Positions 8,696 to 18,205 of a stretch of DNA of 64,000 nucleotides are shown here, piece by piece. The notes beneath the pieces are model-generated. The model did no database searches. It was not told the origin of the DNA and was given only the letters and a program-made list of their open reading frames with translations. Numbering within the stretch: the stretch's first letter is position 1; every line of letters begins with the position of its first letter. Both the position numbers and the translations under genes were made by a program. Location: assembly GCF_900114435.1 (NCBI RefSeq), contig NZ_FOZK01000001.1, positions 682,001-746,000 on the forward strand, given 5' to 3'. Source of the stretch: Halomicrobium zhouii. GTDB lineage: Archaea > Halobacteriota > Halobacteria > Halobacteriales > Haloarculaceae.

Positions 8696-10456
8696 ATGAG
8701 TCAAGCGACAGAATCTGACGTCCGAGAGGACGGCGTTATCGAGAGCGTCTCGGGACCGGTCGTCACCGCGACCGACCTCGACGCCCGGATGAACGACGTG
8801 GTGTACGTCGGTCACGAAGGGCTGATGGGTGAAGTCATCGAGATCGAAGGAAACATCACCACCATCCAGGTGTACGAGGAGACCTCCGACGTGGCTCCGG
8901 GCGAACCGGTCGAAGGGACCGGGTCGCCCCTCTCCGTGGACCTCGGGCCGGGCATGCTCGACGCCATCTACGACGGCGTCCAGCGCCCGCTCGACGTCCT
9001 CGAGGAGAAGATGGGGTCGCCGTACCTGGACCGTGGCGTCGACGCCCCGGGTATCGACCTGGAGAAGACCTGGGAGTTCGAGCCCGAGGTGTCGGAAGGC
9101 GACGTCGTCGAGACCGGCGACATCGTCGGCACCGTTCCCGAGACGCCGAGTATCGACCACAAAGTGATGGTGCCGCCCGGCTCCGAGGGCGGCGAAGTCG
9201 TCTCGATCGAATCCGGCAACTTCACCGTCGAGGAGACGGTCGTCGAACTGGACTCGGGCGAGGAGATTCAGATGCGCCAGGAGTGGCCCGTGCGCGAGCA
9301 GCGCCCGGCCGCGGAGAAGCAGACCCCGACCACGCCGCTCGTGTCGGGCCAGCGCATCCTCGACGGCCTGTTCCCCATCGCGAAGGGCGGGACGGCCGCG
9401 ATTCCGGGCCCCTTCGGCTCCGGGAAGACGGTCACCCAGCACCAGCTCGCCAAGTACGCCGACGCTGACATCGTCGTCTACGTCGGCTGCGGCGAGCGCG
9501 GCAACGAGATGACGGAGGTCATCGAGGACTTCCCGGAGCTCGAGGACCCGACCACCGGCAACTCGCTGATGGCCCGGACCTGCCTCATCGCGAACACGTC
9601 GAACATGCCCGTCGCGGCGCGTGAATCCTGCGTCTACACCGGGATCACCATCGCGGAGTACTTCCGTGACATGGGCTACGACGTCGCGCTGATGGCCGAC
9701 TCCACCTCGCGGTGGGCCGAGGCCATGCGCGAGATTTCCTCGCGCCTCGAAGAGATGCCCGGTGAGGAGGGCTACCCGGCCTACCTCGCCGCGCGCCTCT
9801 CCGAGTTCTACGAGCGGGCCGGCTACTTCGAGAACGTCAATGGCACCGAGGGCTCCGTGTCGGTCATCGGCGCGGTCTCGCCCCCGGGCGGTGACTTCTC
9901 GGAGCCGGTCACCCAGAACACGCTGCGTATCGTCAAGACGTTCTGGGCGCTGGACGCCGACCTCGCCGAACGACGGCACTTCCCGGCTATCAACTGGAAC
10001 GAGTCGTACTCGCTCTATCGAGACCAGCTGGACCCGTGGTTCGTCGACAACGTCGAGGACGACTGGCCAGAGCAGCGCCAGTGGGCCATCGACGTGCTCG
10101 ACGAGGAGGCGGAACTGCAGGAGATCGTCCAGCTCGTCGGCAAGGACGCGCTGCCGGAGGACCAGCAGCTGACCCTCGAGGTCGCTCGCTACCTCCGCGA
10201 GGCGTGGCTCCAGCAGAACGGCTTCCACCCGGTCGACACCTACTGTCCGCCGGAGAAGACCTACCTCATCCTCGGCGCCATCCGCGCGTACAACGACGCG
10301 GCCTTCGAGGCACTCGACGCGGGCGTCCCCGTGGAGGAGATAACGGACATCGACGCGGCGCCGCGCATCAACCGCATCGGCGTCCAGGAGGACTACGACG
10401 AGTTCGTCGACGAGCTCGTCGACGACATCGAGTCCGAACTCCAGGAGAAGTACTAA
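8696..10456 (+). CDS. atpA: A-type ATP synthase catalytic subunit A
   Basis: The product has 586 residues, the normal size. The P-loop is GPFGSGKT (238-245), preceded by the beta-barrel domain (1-75) and the A-subunit-specific bulge domain (about 115-190). [19 protein letters not shown] and the [14 protein letters not shown] stretch that follows are nucleotide-site and rotor-contact landmarks. This subunit makes ATP from ADP and phosphate in the A3B3 head. No intein interrupts the P-loop, although this gene carries one in some archaea. Confidence 0.97.
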   Translation: MSQATESDVREDGVIESVSGPVVTATDLDARMNDVVYVGHEGLMGEVIEIEGNITTIQVYEETSDVAPGEPVEGTGSPLSVDLGPGMLDAIYDGVQRPLDVLEEKMGSPYLDRGVDAPGIDLEKTWEFEPEVSEGDVVETGDIVGTVPETPSIDHKVMVPPGSEGGEVVSIESGNFTVEETVVELDSGEEIQMRQEWPVREQRPAAEKQTPTTPLVSGQRILDGLFPIAKGGTAAIPGPFGSGKTVTQHQLAKYADADIVVYVGCGERGNEMTEVIEDFPELEDPTTGNSLMARTCLIANTSNMPVAARESCVYTGITIAEYFRDMGYDVALMADSTSRWAEAMREISSRLEEMPGEEGYPAYLAARLSEFYERAGYFENVNGTEGSVSVIGAVSPPGGDFSEPVTQNTLRIVKTFWALDADLAERRHFPAINWNESYSLYRDQLDPWFVDNVEDDWPEQRQWAIDVLDEEAELQEIVQLVGKDALPEDQQLTLEVARYLREAWLQQNGFHPVDTYCPPEKTYLILGAIRAYNDAAFEALDAGVPVEEITDIDAAPRINRIGVQEDYDEFVDELVDDIESELQEKY

Positions 10457-10458
10457 CG

Positions 10459-11874
10459 ATGAAAGAATACCAGACCATCACCGAAATCAGCGGTCCGCTG
10501 GTGTTCGTCGAGACCGACGAACCGGTCGGCTACGACGAGATCGTCGAGATCGAGACCGGCGACGGCCAGACGCGCCGCGGCCAGGTGCTCGAATCGGCCA
10601 GCGACCACGTCGCCATCCAGGTGTTCGAGGGGACCGAGGGTATCGACCGCAACTCCTCGGTTCGCTTCCTCGGCGAGACGATGAAGATGCCCGTCACCGA
10701 GGACCTGCTCGGGCGGGTCCTCGACGGCTCCGGCCAGCCCATCGACGGCGGCCCGGAGATCGTCCCGGACGAACGACGCGACATCGTCGGCGAGGCCATC
10801 AACCCCTACTCCCGGGAGTACCCCGAGGAGTTCATCCAGACCGGGGTCTCGGCCATCGACGGCATGAACACGCTCGTCCGCGGCCAGAAACTGCCGATCT
10901 TCTCGGCTTCCGGCCTGCCGCACAACGACCTGGCGCTGCAGATCGCACGCCAGGCGACGGTGCCGGAGGAAGAAGCGGGCGGTGAGGACGACGAAGGCTC
11001 CGAGTTCGCAGTGATCTTCGGCGCCATGGGTATCACCCAGGAGGAGGCAAACGAGTTCATGGCGGACTTCGAGCGCACCGGTGCGCTGGAACGCTCCGTC
11101 GTCTTCACGAACCTGGCGGACGACCCCGCCGTCGAGCGGACGATCACGCCGCGACTCGCGCTGACCACCGCCGAGTACCTCGCCTTCGACAAGGGGTACC
11201 ACGTGCTGGTCATCCTGACGGACATGACCAACTACTGCGAGGCGCTGCGAGAGATCGGCGCCGCGCGCGAGGAGGTCCCGGGTCGCCGTGGCTACCCCGG
11301 TTACATGTACACCGACCTGGCCCAGCTCTACGAGCGCGCGGGCCGGATCAAGGGCCGCGAGGGCTCTGTCACGCAGATCCCAATCCTCACGATGCCGGGT
11401 GACGACGACACGCACCCGATCCCCGACCTGACGGGGTACATCACCGAGGGGCAGATCATGATGGACCGTGACCTGCACAGCGAGGGGCTCGAGCCCCCCG
11501 TCAACGTGTTGCCGAGTCTGTCGCGCCTGATGGACGACGGGATCGGCGAGGGCCTCACCCGCGAGGACCACGCCGACGTCTCCGACCAGATGTACGCCGC
11601 CTACGCGGAAGGTGAGGACCTCCGCGACCTGGTGAACATCGTCGGCCGCGAGGCACTGTCGGAGCGTGACAACCGCTTCCTCGACTTCGCCGACCGCTTC
11701 GAGGCGGAGTTCGTCGACCAGGGGTCGGATGCCGACCTCTCCATCGACGAGACGCTGGACATCGGCTGGGACCTGCTCTCGATGCTCCCGAAGGAAGAGC
11801 TCAACCGTGTCGACGAGGAGCTCATCGAGGAGTACTACGAGGAACAGGAAGCCGAAGAAGTCGCGGCGGACTGA
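10459..11874 (+). CDS. atpB: A-type ATP synthase regulatory subunit B
   Basis: The product has 471 residues. It has the same three-domain plan as subunit A, but the P-loop is replaced by SASGLPHND (149-157), as expected for the non-catalytic B subunit. [20 protein letters not shown] is the family signature region. An acidic insertion ([13 protein letters not shown], about 172-184) is a halophilic feature. I chose ATG 10459, two bases after the atpA stop, because the N-terminus [13 protein letters not shown] fits the family. A T-rich stretch follows the stop. Confidence 0.97.
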   Translation: MKEYQTITEISGPLVFVETDEPVGYDEIVEIETGDGQTRRGQVLESASDHVAIQVFEGTEGIDRNSSVRFLGETMKMPVTEDLLGRVLDGSGQPIDGGPEIVPDERRDIVGEAINPYSREYPEEFIQTGVSAIDGMNTLVRGQKLPIFSASGLPHNDLALQIARQATVPEEEAGGEDDEGSEFAVIFGAMGITQEEANEFMADFERTGALERSVVFTNLADDPAVERTITPRLALTTAEYLAFDKGYHVLVILTDMTNYCEALREIGAAREEVPGRRGYPGYMYTDLAQLYERAGRIKGREGSVTQIPILTMPGDDDTHPIPDLTGYITEGQIMMDRDLHSEGLEPPVNVLPSLSRLMDDGIGEGLTREDHADVSDQMYAAYAEGEDLRDLVNIVGREALSERDNRFLDFADRFEAEFVDQGSDADLSIDETLDIGWDLLSMLPKEELNRVDEELIEEYYEEQEAEEVAAD

Positions 11875-11888
11875 CGGCGCGCTCCCGG

Positions 11889-11905
11889 TTTCCGTTTTCT
11901 GTTTT
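11889..11905 (+). terminator. T-rich likely terminator after atpB
   Basis: TTTCCGTTTTCTGTTTT lies 15 bases after the atpB stop. Haloarchaeal transcription often ends at such T-runs without a hairpin. If it works here, the DUF892 gene and atpD need their own promoters. Confidence 0.45.
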
Positions 11906-11996
11906 GCCGACTCGCACAACCCCAGTCACGCCGCCGTCCCCGGGTTGCTAGTGCAGGCACTACGACTACCCGCAGGACGCCCGTCCGTCGATCTGT

Positions 11997-12497
11997 ATGC
12001 CCGCAGAATCACTCGAAGACCTGTTCCTGATCGAGCTGAAAGACGTCTACGACACCGAACACCGCCTGCTGGGCGCGCTCGACGAACTGAGCCAGCAGAC
12101 GACGCAGGAGGAAGCCCAGCAGGCCTTCGAGGAACACAGGGAGGAGACGGAACAACACATCCGGAACCTCGAGCAGGCGTTCCAGGCCCTCGGTGAGGAA
12201 CCCGAACGCGAGGAGTGTGAGGGCATCCAGGGGATGATCGAGGAGACCGAGGAGTTCTTCGAGGAGAAAGAGCCGGCCGAGCAGGTCGCCAACCGCTACG
12301 CCATCGGCGCCGCCCAGAAGACCGAACGCTACGAGATCACCGCCTACGAGAACATGCTCCAGTGGGCCCAGGAGGCCGACATGGACCGGGAGATTATCGA
12401 GGCCATCGAGGCGAACCTGGCGGACGAGCAGTCGGCGCTGCGGGACCTCCAGCGCATGGCCGAGGAGTTCGACTACCAGCAGATCGTGGCGGTCTAG
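11997..12497 (+). CDS. DUF892 (YciF-like) ferritin-like protein
   Basis: The product has 166 residues, an all-helical acidic four-helix bundle. ESLEDLFLIELKDVYDTEH at the N-terminus and the spaced Glu/His residues of EEHREETEQHIRNLEQAF are the marks of the DUF892/YciF family, ferritin-like proteins linked to stress and manganese/iron handling. It sits between atpB and atpD on the same strand, with long flanking gaps (122 and 255 bases). I read it as a separate insertion in the ATP synthase locus, not a synthase subunit. Confidence 0.85.
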   Translation: MPAESLEDLFLIELKDVYDTEHRLLGALDELSQQTTQEEAQQAFEEHREETEQHIRNLEQAFQALGEEPEREECEGIQGMIEETEEFFEEKEPAEQVANRYAIGAAQKTERYEITAYENMLQWAQEADMDREIIEAIEANLADEQSALRDLQRMAEEFDYQQIVAV

Positions 12498-12752
12498 TCG
12501 GGCCGGCGCCGACTACCGGGAGGGGCCGGCTTGCGGGCGAACGGCGAACGGAGTGAGCCGTGAGCCGTACGTTCACCCCGGAATCGCGCTCCGTGAGTCC
12601 GGATCCCGTCCGATTCCGGCTCTTTTTCGCCGCCGGCGCGACCTGCTTCGAGCCACGTCTGTGCCAGCTGCCCCGTCCGCCTGAGGAGAACGGCCGAGAC
12701 CGCCGCGAACAACTGAAAACGATTAACTGCCTCGGTCCGTAAGCCCCCAGTA
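12498..12752. repeat. Repeat-bearing gap between the DUF892 gene and atpD
   Basis: The first 75 bases repeat, with few changes, a phrase found at 51562-51604 and 51696-51738: a GCCGGCGCCGAC block, then GAGGGGCCGGCTT, then GGCGAACGG, followed by GGAGTGAGCCGTGAGC. The remainder includes a T-rich CTCTTTTTCGCC near 12620 and CTGAAAACGATTAACTGCCT (about 12712-12731), a good TATA region roughly 25-40 bases before atpD. No gene is visible. Confidence 0.6.
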
Positions 12753-13448
12753 ATGGCAAAGGACGTCAAACCCACGCGCAAGGAGCTGATGCAGATCGAG
12801 GACCGCATCGAGCTCTCCGAGCGTGGCCACGACACCCTCGAAAAGAAACGCGACGGGCTCATCATGGAGTTCATGGACATCCTGGACCAGGCCCAGGACG
12901 TCCGCTCGGACCTCGACAACTCCTACGAGCGTGCCCAGCGTGCCATCAACATGGCCCGCGCGATGGAGGGCGACGTCGCGGTGCGGGGCGCGGCCGCGGC
13001 GCTCAAGGAACACCCGGAGATCACGACCCAGTCGAAGAACATCATGGGCGTCGTCGTCCCACAGATCGAGTCCTCGAAGGTCCGCAAGTCCCTGGACGAG
13101 CGTGGGTACGGCGTGATGGGCACCTCCGCCCGGATCGACGAGGCGGCCGACTCCTACGAACGACTCATCGAGAACATCATCCTCGCCGCGGAAGTCGAGA
13201 CGGCGATGAAGAAGATGCTCGAAGAGATCGAGACCACCAAGCGCCGCGTCAACGCCCTGGAGTTCAAGCTCCTGCCGGACCTCTACGACAACCAGGAGTA
13301 CATCGAGCAGAAGCTCGAAGAGCAAGAGCGCGAGGAGATCTTCCGCATGAAGAAGATCAAGGCCAAGAAAGAGGAGGAGGAGAAGGCCGAACGCGAGGAA
13401 GAAGCCGCAGAAGAGGAACTGGCGACCGTCGCGGCCGACGACGACTGA
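12753..13448 (+). CDS. atpD: A-type ATP synthase subunit D (central shaft)
   Basis: The product has 231 residues, mostly two long antiparallel helices (about 10-75 and 125-195) that make the rotating shaft inside the A3B3 head. The N-terminus [20 protein letters not shown] is typical of the D family. The C-terminal 45 residues are a Lys/Glu-rich tail ending in an Ala/Asp run, longer than in non-halophiles. It is separated from atpB by an unrelated gene, so it probably has its own promoter. It converges on phoD with a 61-base gap. Confidence 0.94.
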   Translation: MAKDVKPTRKELMQIEDRIELSERGHDTLEKKRDGLIMEFMDILDQAQDVRSDLDNSYERAQRAINMARAMEGDVAVRGAAAALKEHPEITTQSKNIMGVVVPQIESSKVRKSLDERGYGVMGTSARIDEAADSYERLIENIILAAEVETAMKKMLEEIETTKRRVNALEFKLLPDLYDNQEYIEQKLEEQEREEIFRMKKIKAKKEEEEKAEREEEAAEEELATVAADDD

Positions 13449-13509
13449 GCCCCTCCGTTCTCCACTATTTCGACGCGGCGGCGACCGCGCCGCCGACGCT
13501 TCGTCTCTC

Positions 13510-15714
13510 TCAGTTCATCTCCCGGTAGAGCGCGACGACGTCGTCGTAGTCGATATCACCGTTCTGGTTGAAGTCGTAGGCGTTCGGGTAGCTGGCGATG
13601 GGGTCGGACTCCAGCTCTTCGAAGAACGTGACCACGTCGTCGTAGTCCACCCGCCCGTTCCCGTTGACGTCCTCGTACAGGCCGTCGTCGTCGGGGTCGG
13701 TCGGCGAGGTGCTGCCGCCGACTTTGGGCGGGCCGACGTAGACGGGCCCGGACTCGGCGGCGGTGGGGACGTCGGTACCGTCGTCGTCGCTCAGCCGGTC
13801 GACGGCGACGTCGAGGTCGGTCCCGCCGGCCCCGGTACCCGACAGCGTCACGGCGGCGAGGGTGACCTCGCCCTCGGAACCGATCGTCTGGATCTCGTCC
13901 TCGAGGTCGACGAACCGGAACGTCGCCTCGCTCCCGTCGTCGGCGACGGTGACGGTCTGGGCGCCGAACGCGTCCGCGACCGTCACGTCGTCGATCGTGG
14001 CGACGCCCGGGTCCGCGGCGGAGACGGTGACCTTCCCGCCGGCCAGTCCGTCGGGTAGCCACCGGGCGACGACGTGGGTGGTGGCCGACTCCCCGTTGGC
14101 CATCGCGGTCGGGGTCGGCGCGACGGTCGTCTGACCCTCGAGGCCGGGCTGGCCCTCGTCGACGACGAACCGGGCGTCGGTCCGGATCGGTGCGCCGCGT
14201 TCGGTGACGTAGTCGACGACCCTGTAGTCGGTCTGCCACTGGTCGGGCGTGATCGTACAGCTGACGTAGCCCCGTTTGGCGCTGTGGTAGACGACGTTGT
14301 CGTTCTCTGCTATCACCATCTGTCCGAACTCGGTCGTCTCGCTCCCGTCGCCGTTCGAGGCGATGGAGGTGCCGACGAACTCGGTGCCGATGGGCCTGGC
14401 GGGGTCGTCGAAGCTGCGGATTTCGTTGGCCCAGTGCGAGTGGACGTCGCCCGTGACGACGACGGGGTTGTCGACGTGCTCCTCGAAGGCGCCGAAGACG
14501 GCCTCCTGGCTCGGCACGTAGCCGTCCCACTGGTCGGTCCGGTACCCCTCCTCCTCGCCCGCGACGCGGTCGACCCGGGCGATGGGGAGTTGGTTGGCCA
14601 GGACGTCCCACGTGGCCGTCGAGTTCTCGAGGTTGTCGAGCAGCCACTCGCGCTGGGCGTCGCCGAGGATCTGGCGTTCGAACCGTTCGTCGCAGTCGAC
14701 GGCGGCGCCGACGTCGCCGCAGGCCTGGTCGTCGCGGTAGTGGCGTGTGTCGAGGACGTTGAACTCGACGAGGTCACCGAACGAGAAGTTCCGGTAGAGC
14801 TTCTGGTCGGGCCCGTCGGGCTTCTGGGCCATCCGGAACGGCATGTGTTCGTAGTAGGCCTGGAGCGCCGCCGCCCGGCGCTGGAGGAACGTCTCGGTGG
14901 ACTGGTCGTCCTCCGGGACGTCGCCGGCCCAGTTGTTGTCGACCTCGTGGTCGTCGCGGGTGACCAGCCACGGCGCGCTGGCGTGGGCGTCCTTCAGGTC
15001 CGGGTCGGACTTGTAGAGCCCGTAGCGCAGGCGGTAGTCGTCGAGCGTGGTGATCTCTTCCCGGTACTGGGTCGGGACCGACTCGTCGCGGGCCCCGCCG
15101 TTGGCCCCGATGCCGTACTCGTAGATGTAGTCGCCGAGGTGGACGACGAGGTCGAGTTCCTCCTCGGCCATGTGTTCGTAGGCCGTGTAGTAGCCGTCGA
15201 CCCAGCGCTGGCAGGAGGCGAACGCGAAGCTGAGTTCCTCGGGACTGGCGTCGGGTGACGGTGCGGTCTTCGTTCGACCGACCGGGCTGGCCTTCCCGCC
15301 GGCCTCGAACTGGTAGTAGTACTCCGTGTTCGGATCCAGGTCGCGGACGTCGACGTGGACCGTGTGCGCCGAGGACGGCTCGGCCGTCGCGGTGCCGCTC
15401 TGGACGACGTCGTCCATCGACTCGTCGGTCGCGACCGTCCACGTCACGTCCACCGCCTCGTCGGGCATCGCGCTGTCGGCCGTCCGCGGGTCCGGTGCGA
15501 GCCGCGTCCAGATGACCACTGCCGTCGGGAGCGGATCGCCGGACGCGACACCCAGCGAGTACGGATCTGTCTCGAACTCGCCGTCGTCGGTCATCGCCGT
15601 CGCCTGACCGGAGACGCCCACGGCGGCTGCGATGGAGGCGGCGCCGGTGCGTCGCATGAACTGTCGTCGGTTCTGTCCCGTCGGGTCGTGTTCGGGTGGA
15701 TCTTGTGGATCCAT
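13510..15714 (-). CDS. phoD: PhoD-family alkaline phosphatase with cohesin-like and dockerin-like modules
   Basis: The product has 734 residues. A Tat signal is visible (NRRQFMRRTGAASIAAAVG, twin Arg 16-17). Residues about 50-540 are the PhoD enzyme, with metal-site landmarks HLGDYIYEYG, TRDDHEVDNNWAGD, NQLPIARVDR and VVTGDVHSHW. Family members hydrolyse phosphodiesters and monoesters outside the cell. Residues about 550-665 are a beta-rich domain resembling cohesin-like domains of haloarchaeal surface proteins. The end has two EF-hand-like dockerin repeats, starting at Asp682 (DVNGNGRVDYDDV) and Asp714 (DFNQNGDIDYDDV). A strong TATA element lies upstream. Convergent with atpD. Confidence 0.9.
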   Translation of the reverse strand: MDPQDPPEHDPTGQNRRQFMRRTGAASIAAAVGVSGQATAMTDDGEFETDPYSLGVASGDPLPTAVVIWTRLAPDPRTADSAMPDEAVDVTWTVATDESMDDVVQSGTATAEPSSAHTVHVDVRDLDPNTEYYYQFEAGGKASPVGRTKTAPSPDASPEELSFAFASCQRWVDGYYTAYEHMAEEELDLVVHLGDYIYEYGIGANGGARDESVPTQYREEITTLDDYRLRYGLYKSDPDLKDAHASAPWLVTRDDHEVDNNWAGDVPEDDQSTETFLQRRAAALQAYYEHMPFRMAQKPDGPDQKLYRNFSFGDLVEFNVLDTRHYRDDQACGDVGAAVDCDERFERQILGDAQREWLLDNLENSTATWDVLANQLPIARVDRVAGEEEGYRTDQWDGYVPSQEAVFGAFEEHVDNPVVVTGDVHSHWANEIRSFDDPARPIGTEFVGTSIASNGDGSETTEFGQMVIAENDNVVYHSAKRGYVSCTITPDQWQTDYRVVDYVTERGAPIRTDARFVVDEGQPGLEGQTTVAPTPTAMANGESATTHVVARWLPDGLAGGKVTVSAADPGVATIDDVTVADAFGAQTVTVADDGSEATFRFVDLEDEIQTIGSEGEVTLAAVTLSGTGAGGTDLDVAVDRLSDDDGTDVPTAAESGPVYVGPPKVGGSTSPTDPDDDGLYEDVNGNGRVDYDDVVTFFEELESDPIASYPNAYDFNQNGDIDYDDVVALYREMN

Positions 15715-15740
15715 ACCGTTTGGCGCGCGCAGATCGGCAG

Positions 15741-15763
15741 TTAAATTTTATAATATTGATACG
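15741..15763 (-). promoter_or_regulatory. Strong TATA region of phoD
   Basis: On the coding strand the region reads as an A/T-only block, TATTATAAAATTTAA, about 27-41 bases before the phoD ATG. It is the most A/T-rich promoter in the window and fits a leaderless transcript. Phosphate control would be expected for a phosphatase, but no regulator site was identified. Confidence 0.6.
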
Positions 15764-16044
15764 TAAGTGGACGTAGCTGGAAGAGATCTCGTCACCGACT
15801 CGCGAGCGTAAGGTGTCGTATTGTGGTTGCGTTCCCTCTCGCCGCTCCGGGGGTCAGTGCCGAGTGATGGTGAGGACTACAGAGACGGCCAGTCACGGGA
15901 CGTCGCTCCGGTCTGGTTCCTCGCCACTGTCTTTCGACGGAGACGCACGCAGTGGCGACGGCCGCGTCTGGCGATTTCGGTAAGCTGTGGATAGCCCGAG
16001 TAAGCGCCGAATGAATTTACCCGCGAGGCCCCAACGAGTGTCAA
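15764..16044. other. Gap between phoD and the sulfatase-like gene, no gene seen
   Basis: About 280 bases of ordinary composition beyond the phoD promoter. The only element of note is GAATGAATTTACC (16010-16022), about 25-30 bases before the ATG at 16045, which can act as TATA for the sulfatase-like gene. No convincing reading frame, tRNA or repeat was found. Confidence 0.4.
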
Positions 16045-17508
16045 ATGGCTGGGAAGCCGAACGTCGTTCTGCTGGTGACGGACACGACCCGGAGAGACGA
16101 CGCCTCCGACTCGGCCGTGGCGCCGACGCTCGCCGAACTCGCCGAGGCGGGGACCAGGGCCACGCGGGCGTTCTCGACGGCGCCGTGGACGCTCCCCGCC
16201 CACGCGTCGATGCTCACTGGCTCCTATCCGTCGAAACACGGCGCCTACACCGGTCACGAACGGCTGGACGAGTCACTTCCGACGCTCCCGGCGCTTCTCG
16301 GCGACGCTGGCTACGAGACGGTCTGCGTCTCGAACAACACGTGGCTGAGTTCGGCCTCGGGCTTCGACCGGGGGTTCGACGAGTTCCGCCAGATGTGGCA
16401 GCTCCTCCAGTCGGACACGAGCCTGGGCGAAATCGTGCAGGTCACCGAGGGTAGCAGGGTCGACGCCGTCGCCCGCGAACTGTTCGAGGGGAGCCCGCTG
16501 GTCAACGGTGTCAACGCGCTTTACCAGTCTCTCGTCCGGAACCGTGACCGGAACGACGACGGCGCCGCCAGATCGACGCGGTGGATCGAGAACTGGCTCG
16601 AGGGGCGCTCCGGTGACCAGCCGTTCTTCCTGCTGGCCAACTACATCGAACCTCACCTCGAGTACCGGCCGCCACGGCGACTCGCCGAGGAGCACCTGCC
16701 GGCGGACGTCACCTACGACGAGGCGATGGCGGTCCCACAGGAGCCCTGGGAGTACCTCGCCGGGAACGTCACTCTCAGCGACCGGGAGTTGCGTGCCCTC
16801 CGGGGGCTCTACCGCGCCGAAATCGCCGCCGTCGACGAACAGATCGCCGCCATCCGGGAGGCGCTCCGCGAGGCAGGAGAGTGGGAGGACACGGTGTTCG
16901 TCGTCACGGCGGACCACGGCGAGAACGTCGGCGACCACGGCCTGATGGACCACCAGTACTGTCTGTACGACACGCTGGTCCACGTGCCCCTCGTCGTCCA
17001 CGGCGGCGCGTTCACGGGCTACGGCGACCTGACCGAACTGGTGAGCCTGGTGGACCTGGCGCCGACGCTCCTCGACGCGGCCGGGGTCCGGGCCGACGAC
17101 GCGCGGGCGACGTTCCAGGGGCGCTCGTTCCACCCGGCGACGCACGCGCGCAGCCGGGAGTTCGTCGTCAGCGAGTACATGGCTCCCCAGCCGTCGATGG
17201 CGGCGCTCGAACACCACGTCGGCGACCTGCCTGCCCACGTCGAGAAACACGACCGGTCGCTCCGTGCGATCCGGACGAGATCGCACGCGTTCGTCCGCGG
17301 GTCCGACGGGTCGCGGTCGCTGTACGACCTGCGGTCGGACCCGGGTGAGACGACCGACGTCGCGGCGTCGAATCCCAGGACCGCGGCGGACCTTGGAGAG
17401 ACGCTCGACGAGTGGCTGGACTCGTTCGAACACGCGAACGTCGACGACGCCGTCACGATCGACGGTCGCCGGAAGGCGCAACTCGAACGGCTCGGCTACC
17501 TGCAGTGA
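16045..17508 (+). CDS. Sulfatase/alkaline phosphatase-superfamily hydrolase with Thr at the nucleophile site
   Basis: The product has 487 residues. Metal-site landmarks of the superfamily are present: LLVTDTTRRDD near residue 13, and VVTADHGENVGDHGL about 285-300. The position of the sulfatase Cys/Ser (C-x-P-x-R) reads WTLPAHASMLTG, so the nucleophile residue is Thr49 and formylglycine cannot form. Such variants are more like phosphodiesterases or phosphotransferases. There is no signal peptide, so it is probably cytosolic or attached to a membrane partner. Haloarchaeal relatives often lie near surface-glycan genes, but none is adjacent here. Confidence 0.8.
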   Translation: MAGKPNVVLLVTDTTRRDDASDSAVAPTLAELAEAGTRATRAFSTAPWTLPAHASMLTGSYPSKHGAYTGHERLDESLPTLPALLGDAGYETVCVSNNTWLSSASGFDRGFDEFRQMWQLLQSDTSLGEIVQVTEGSRVDAVARELFEGSPLVNGVNALYQSLVRNRDRNDDGAARSTRWIENWLEGRSGDQPFFLLANYIEPHLEYRPPRRLAEEHLPADVTYDEAMAVPQEPWEYLAGNVTLSDRELRALRGLYRAEIAAVDEQIAAIREALREAGEWEDTVFVVTADHGENVGDHGLMDHQYCLYDTLVHVPLVVHGGAFTGYGDLTELVSLVDLAPTLLDAAGVRADDARATFQGRSFHPATHARSREFVVSEYMAPQPSMAALEHHVGDLPAHVEKHDRSLRAIRTRSHAFVRGSDGSRSLYDLRSDPGETTDVAASNPRTAADLGETLDEWLDSFEHANVDDAVTIDGRRKAQLERLGYLQ

Positions 17509-17571
17509 CTCCGGGTGGGGGCCGAGTGCCACCGCCGCGTCCTTTTTCCCCGTGCCGCGTCCAGTAGCGCC

Positions 17572-17964
17572 ATGGACTGTCCGGAGTGCGGTGCGCCGAC
17601 GCTCGCCTTCCCCGTCGAACAGGCCTATCGGGAGTATCTCCCGGGCGACGAACCTGGCGCGGCCATCTGTCGGCGGTGCCTGACGCTCCACCCGGTGTCG
17701 GATCCCCCCGACGAGATACCCGACTTCACGGCGGTCAGCGACGTGTTCCCGTCGAACGACGACGCAGCGGTGCCGATGGCGCTGCTGCTCGGTCTCCTCT
17801 CGTCGCTCGCGCTCTATCGCCAGGAGATATCGGCGCTCCTCGAACGAGTCGAGCGAGCGGGCGCGGATCCGTTGCTCGTCGTCGACCGATTGGCGGACGA
17901 CCCGGCGCTCGAACCGGCGACGGATCTCCGGGGACGGCGGCGTCAACTGGCCCAATTGCTGTGA
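17572..17964 (+). CDS. Zinc-ribbon protein, DUF6276-like
   Basis: The product has 130 residues. Two CxxC pairs (C3-P-E-C6 and CRRC near residue 35) make a zinc ribbon at the N-terminus. The rest is helical with a hydrophobic stretch (MALLLGLLSSLALYRQEISALLERV). The opening, with a REYLPGDEPGAAIC core, matches the haloarchaeal DUF6276 pattern that I remember. I chose ATG 17572 so that the protein starts with the first CxxC. Function unknown. It is followed by a hairpin-rich stretch. Confidence 0.75.
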   Translation: MDCPECGAPTLAFPVEQAYREYLPGDEPGAAICRRCLTLHPVSDPPDEIPDFTAVSDVFPSNDDAAVPMALLLGLLSSLALYRQEISALLERVERAGADPLLVVDRLADDPALEPATDLRGRRRQLAQLL

Positions 17965-17989
17965 ACTCCTAACTAGTAAGGTAGGACTG

Positions 17990-18165
17990 ATTTACGCAAG
18001 CCTTGTATACCAACGGCTGCGGCAACGACGGCACGGCGGATGCCGAGGACGCAGCCATCCCTCTGACAGTTTGGCATTTCGTAGTCCCCGGGTCCGCCTT
18101 CGACCCGTCCCATGCCACCATCCGGACTGCCGCATCGTGGGCGTCCCCTCTGGGGCGTCCACACT
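17990..18165. ncRNA. Candidate structured RNA: three consecutive stem-loops
   Basis: Between two convergent genes lie three good stems. GGCTGCGGCA (18015-18024) pairs with TGCC (18041-18044) and CGCAGCC (18050-18056). TGGCAT (18072-18077) pairs with ATGCCA (18112-18117), enclosing CGGGTC/GACCCG (18089-18094 and 18102-18107). GTGGGCG-T-CCCC (18137-18148) pairs with GGGGCGTCCAC (18152-18162) around a TCT loop. ACA triplets follow the first and third stems (18066, 18161), as in H/ACA guide RNAs, but the pockets are not clear. The strand is undecided; a TATA-like GATTTACG at 17989-17996 favours plus. No protein fits the stretch. Confidence 0.35.
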
Positions 18166-18205
18166 TGTGCCTCTGCTCGTTCGCGAGCGACTGGTTAGAA
18201 ACTGA

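Noticed and set aside
8654-10228. 524-residue minus-strand frame opposite atpA
   Set aside because: atpA is beyond doubt, and the antisense translation is low-complexity Val/Asp/Arg sequence.
8696-10456. Intein in atpA (also looked for in infB)
   Set aside because: Both proteins have normal length and uninterrupted nucleotide-binding motifs.
17973-18164. 63-residue minus-strand frame and 68-residue plus-strand frame in the prf1/DUF6276 gap
   Set aside because: Neither has a promoter at the right distance or a recognisable fold. Stem-loops account for the composition better.
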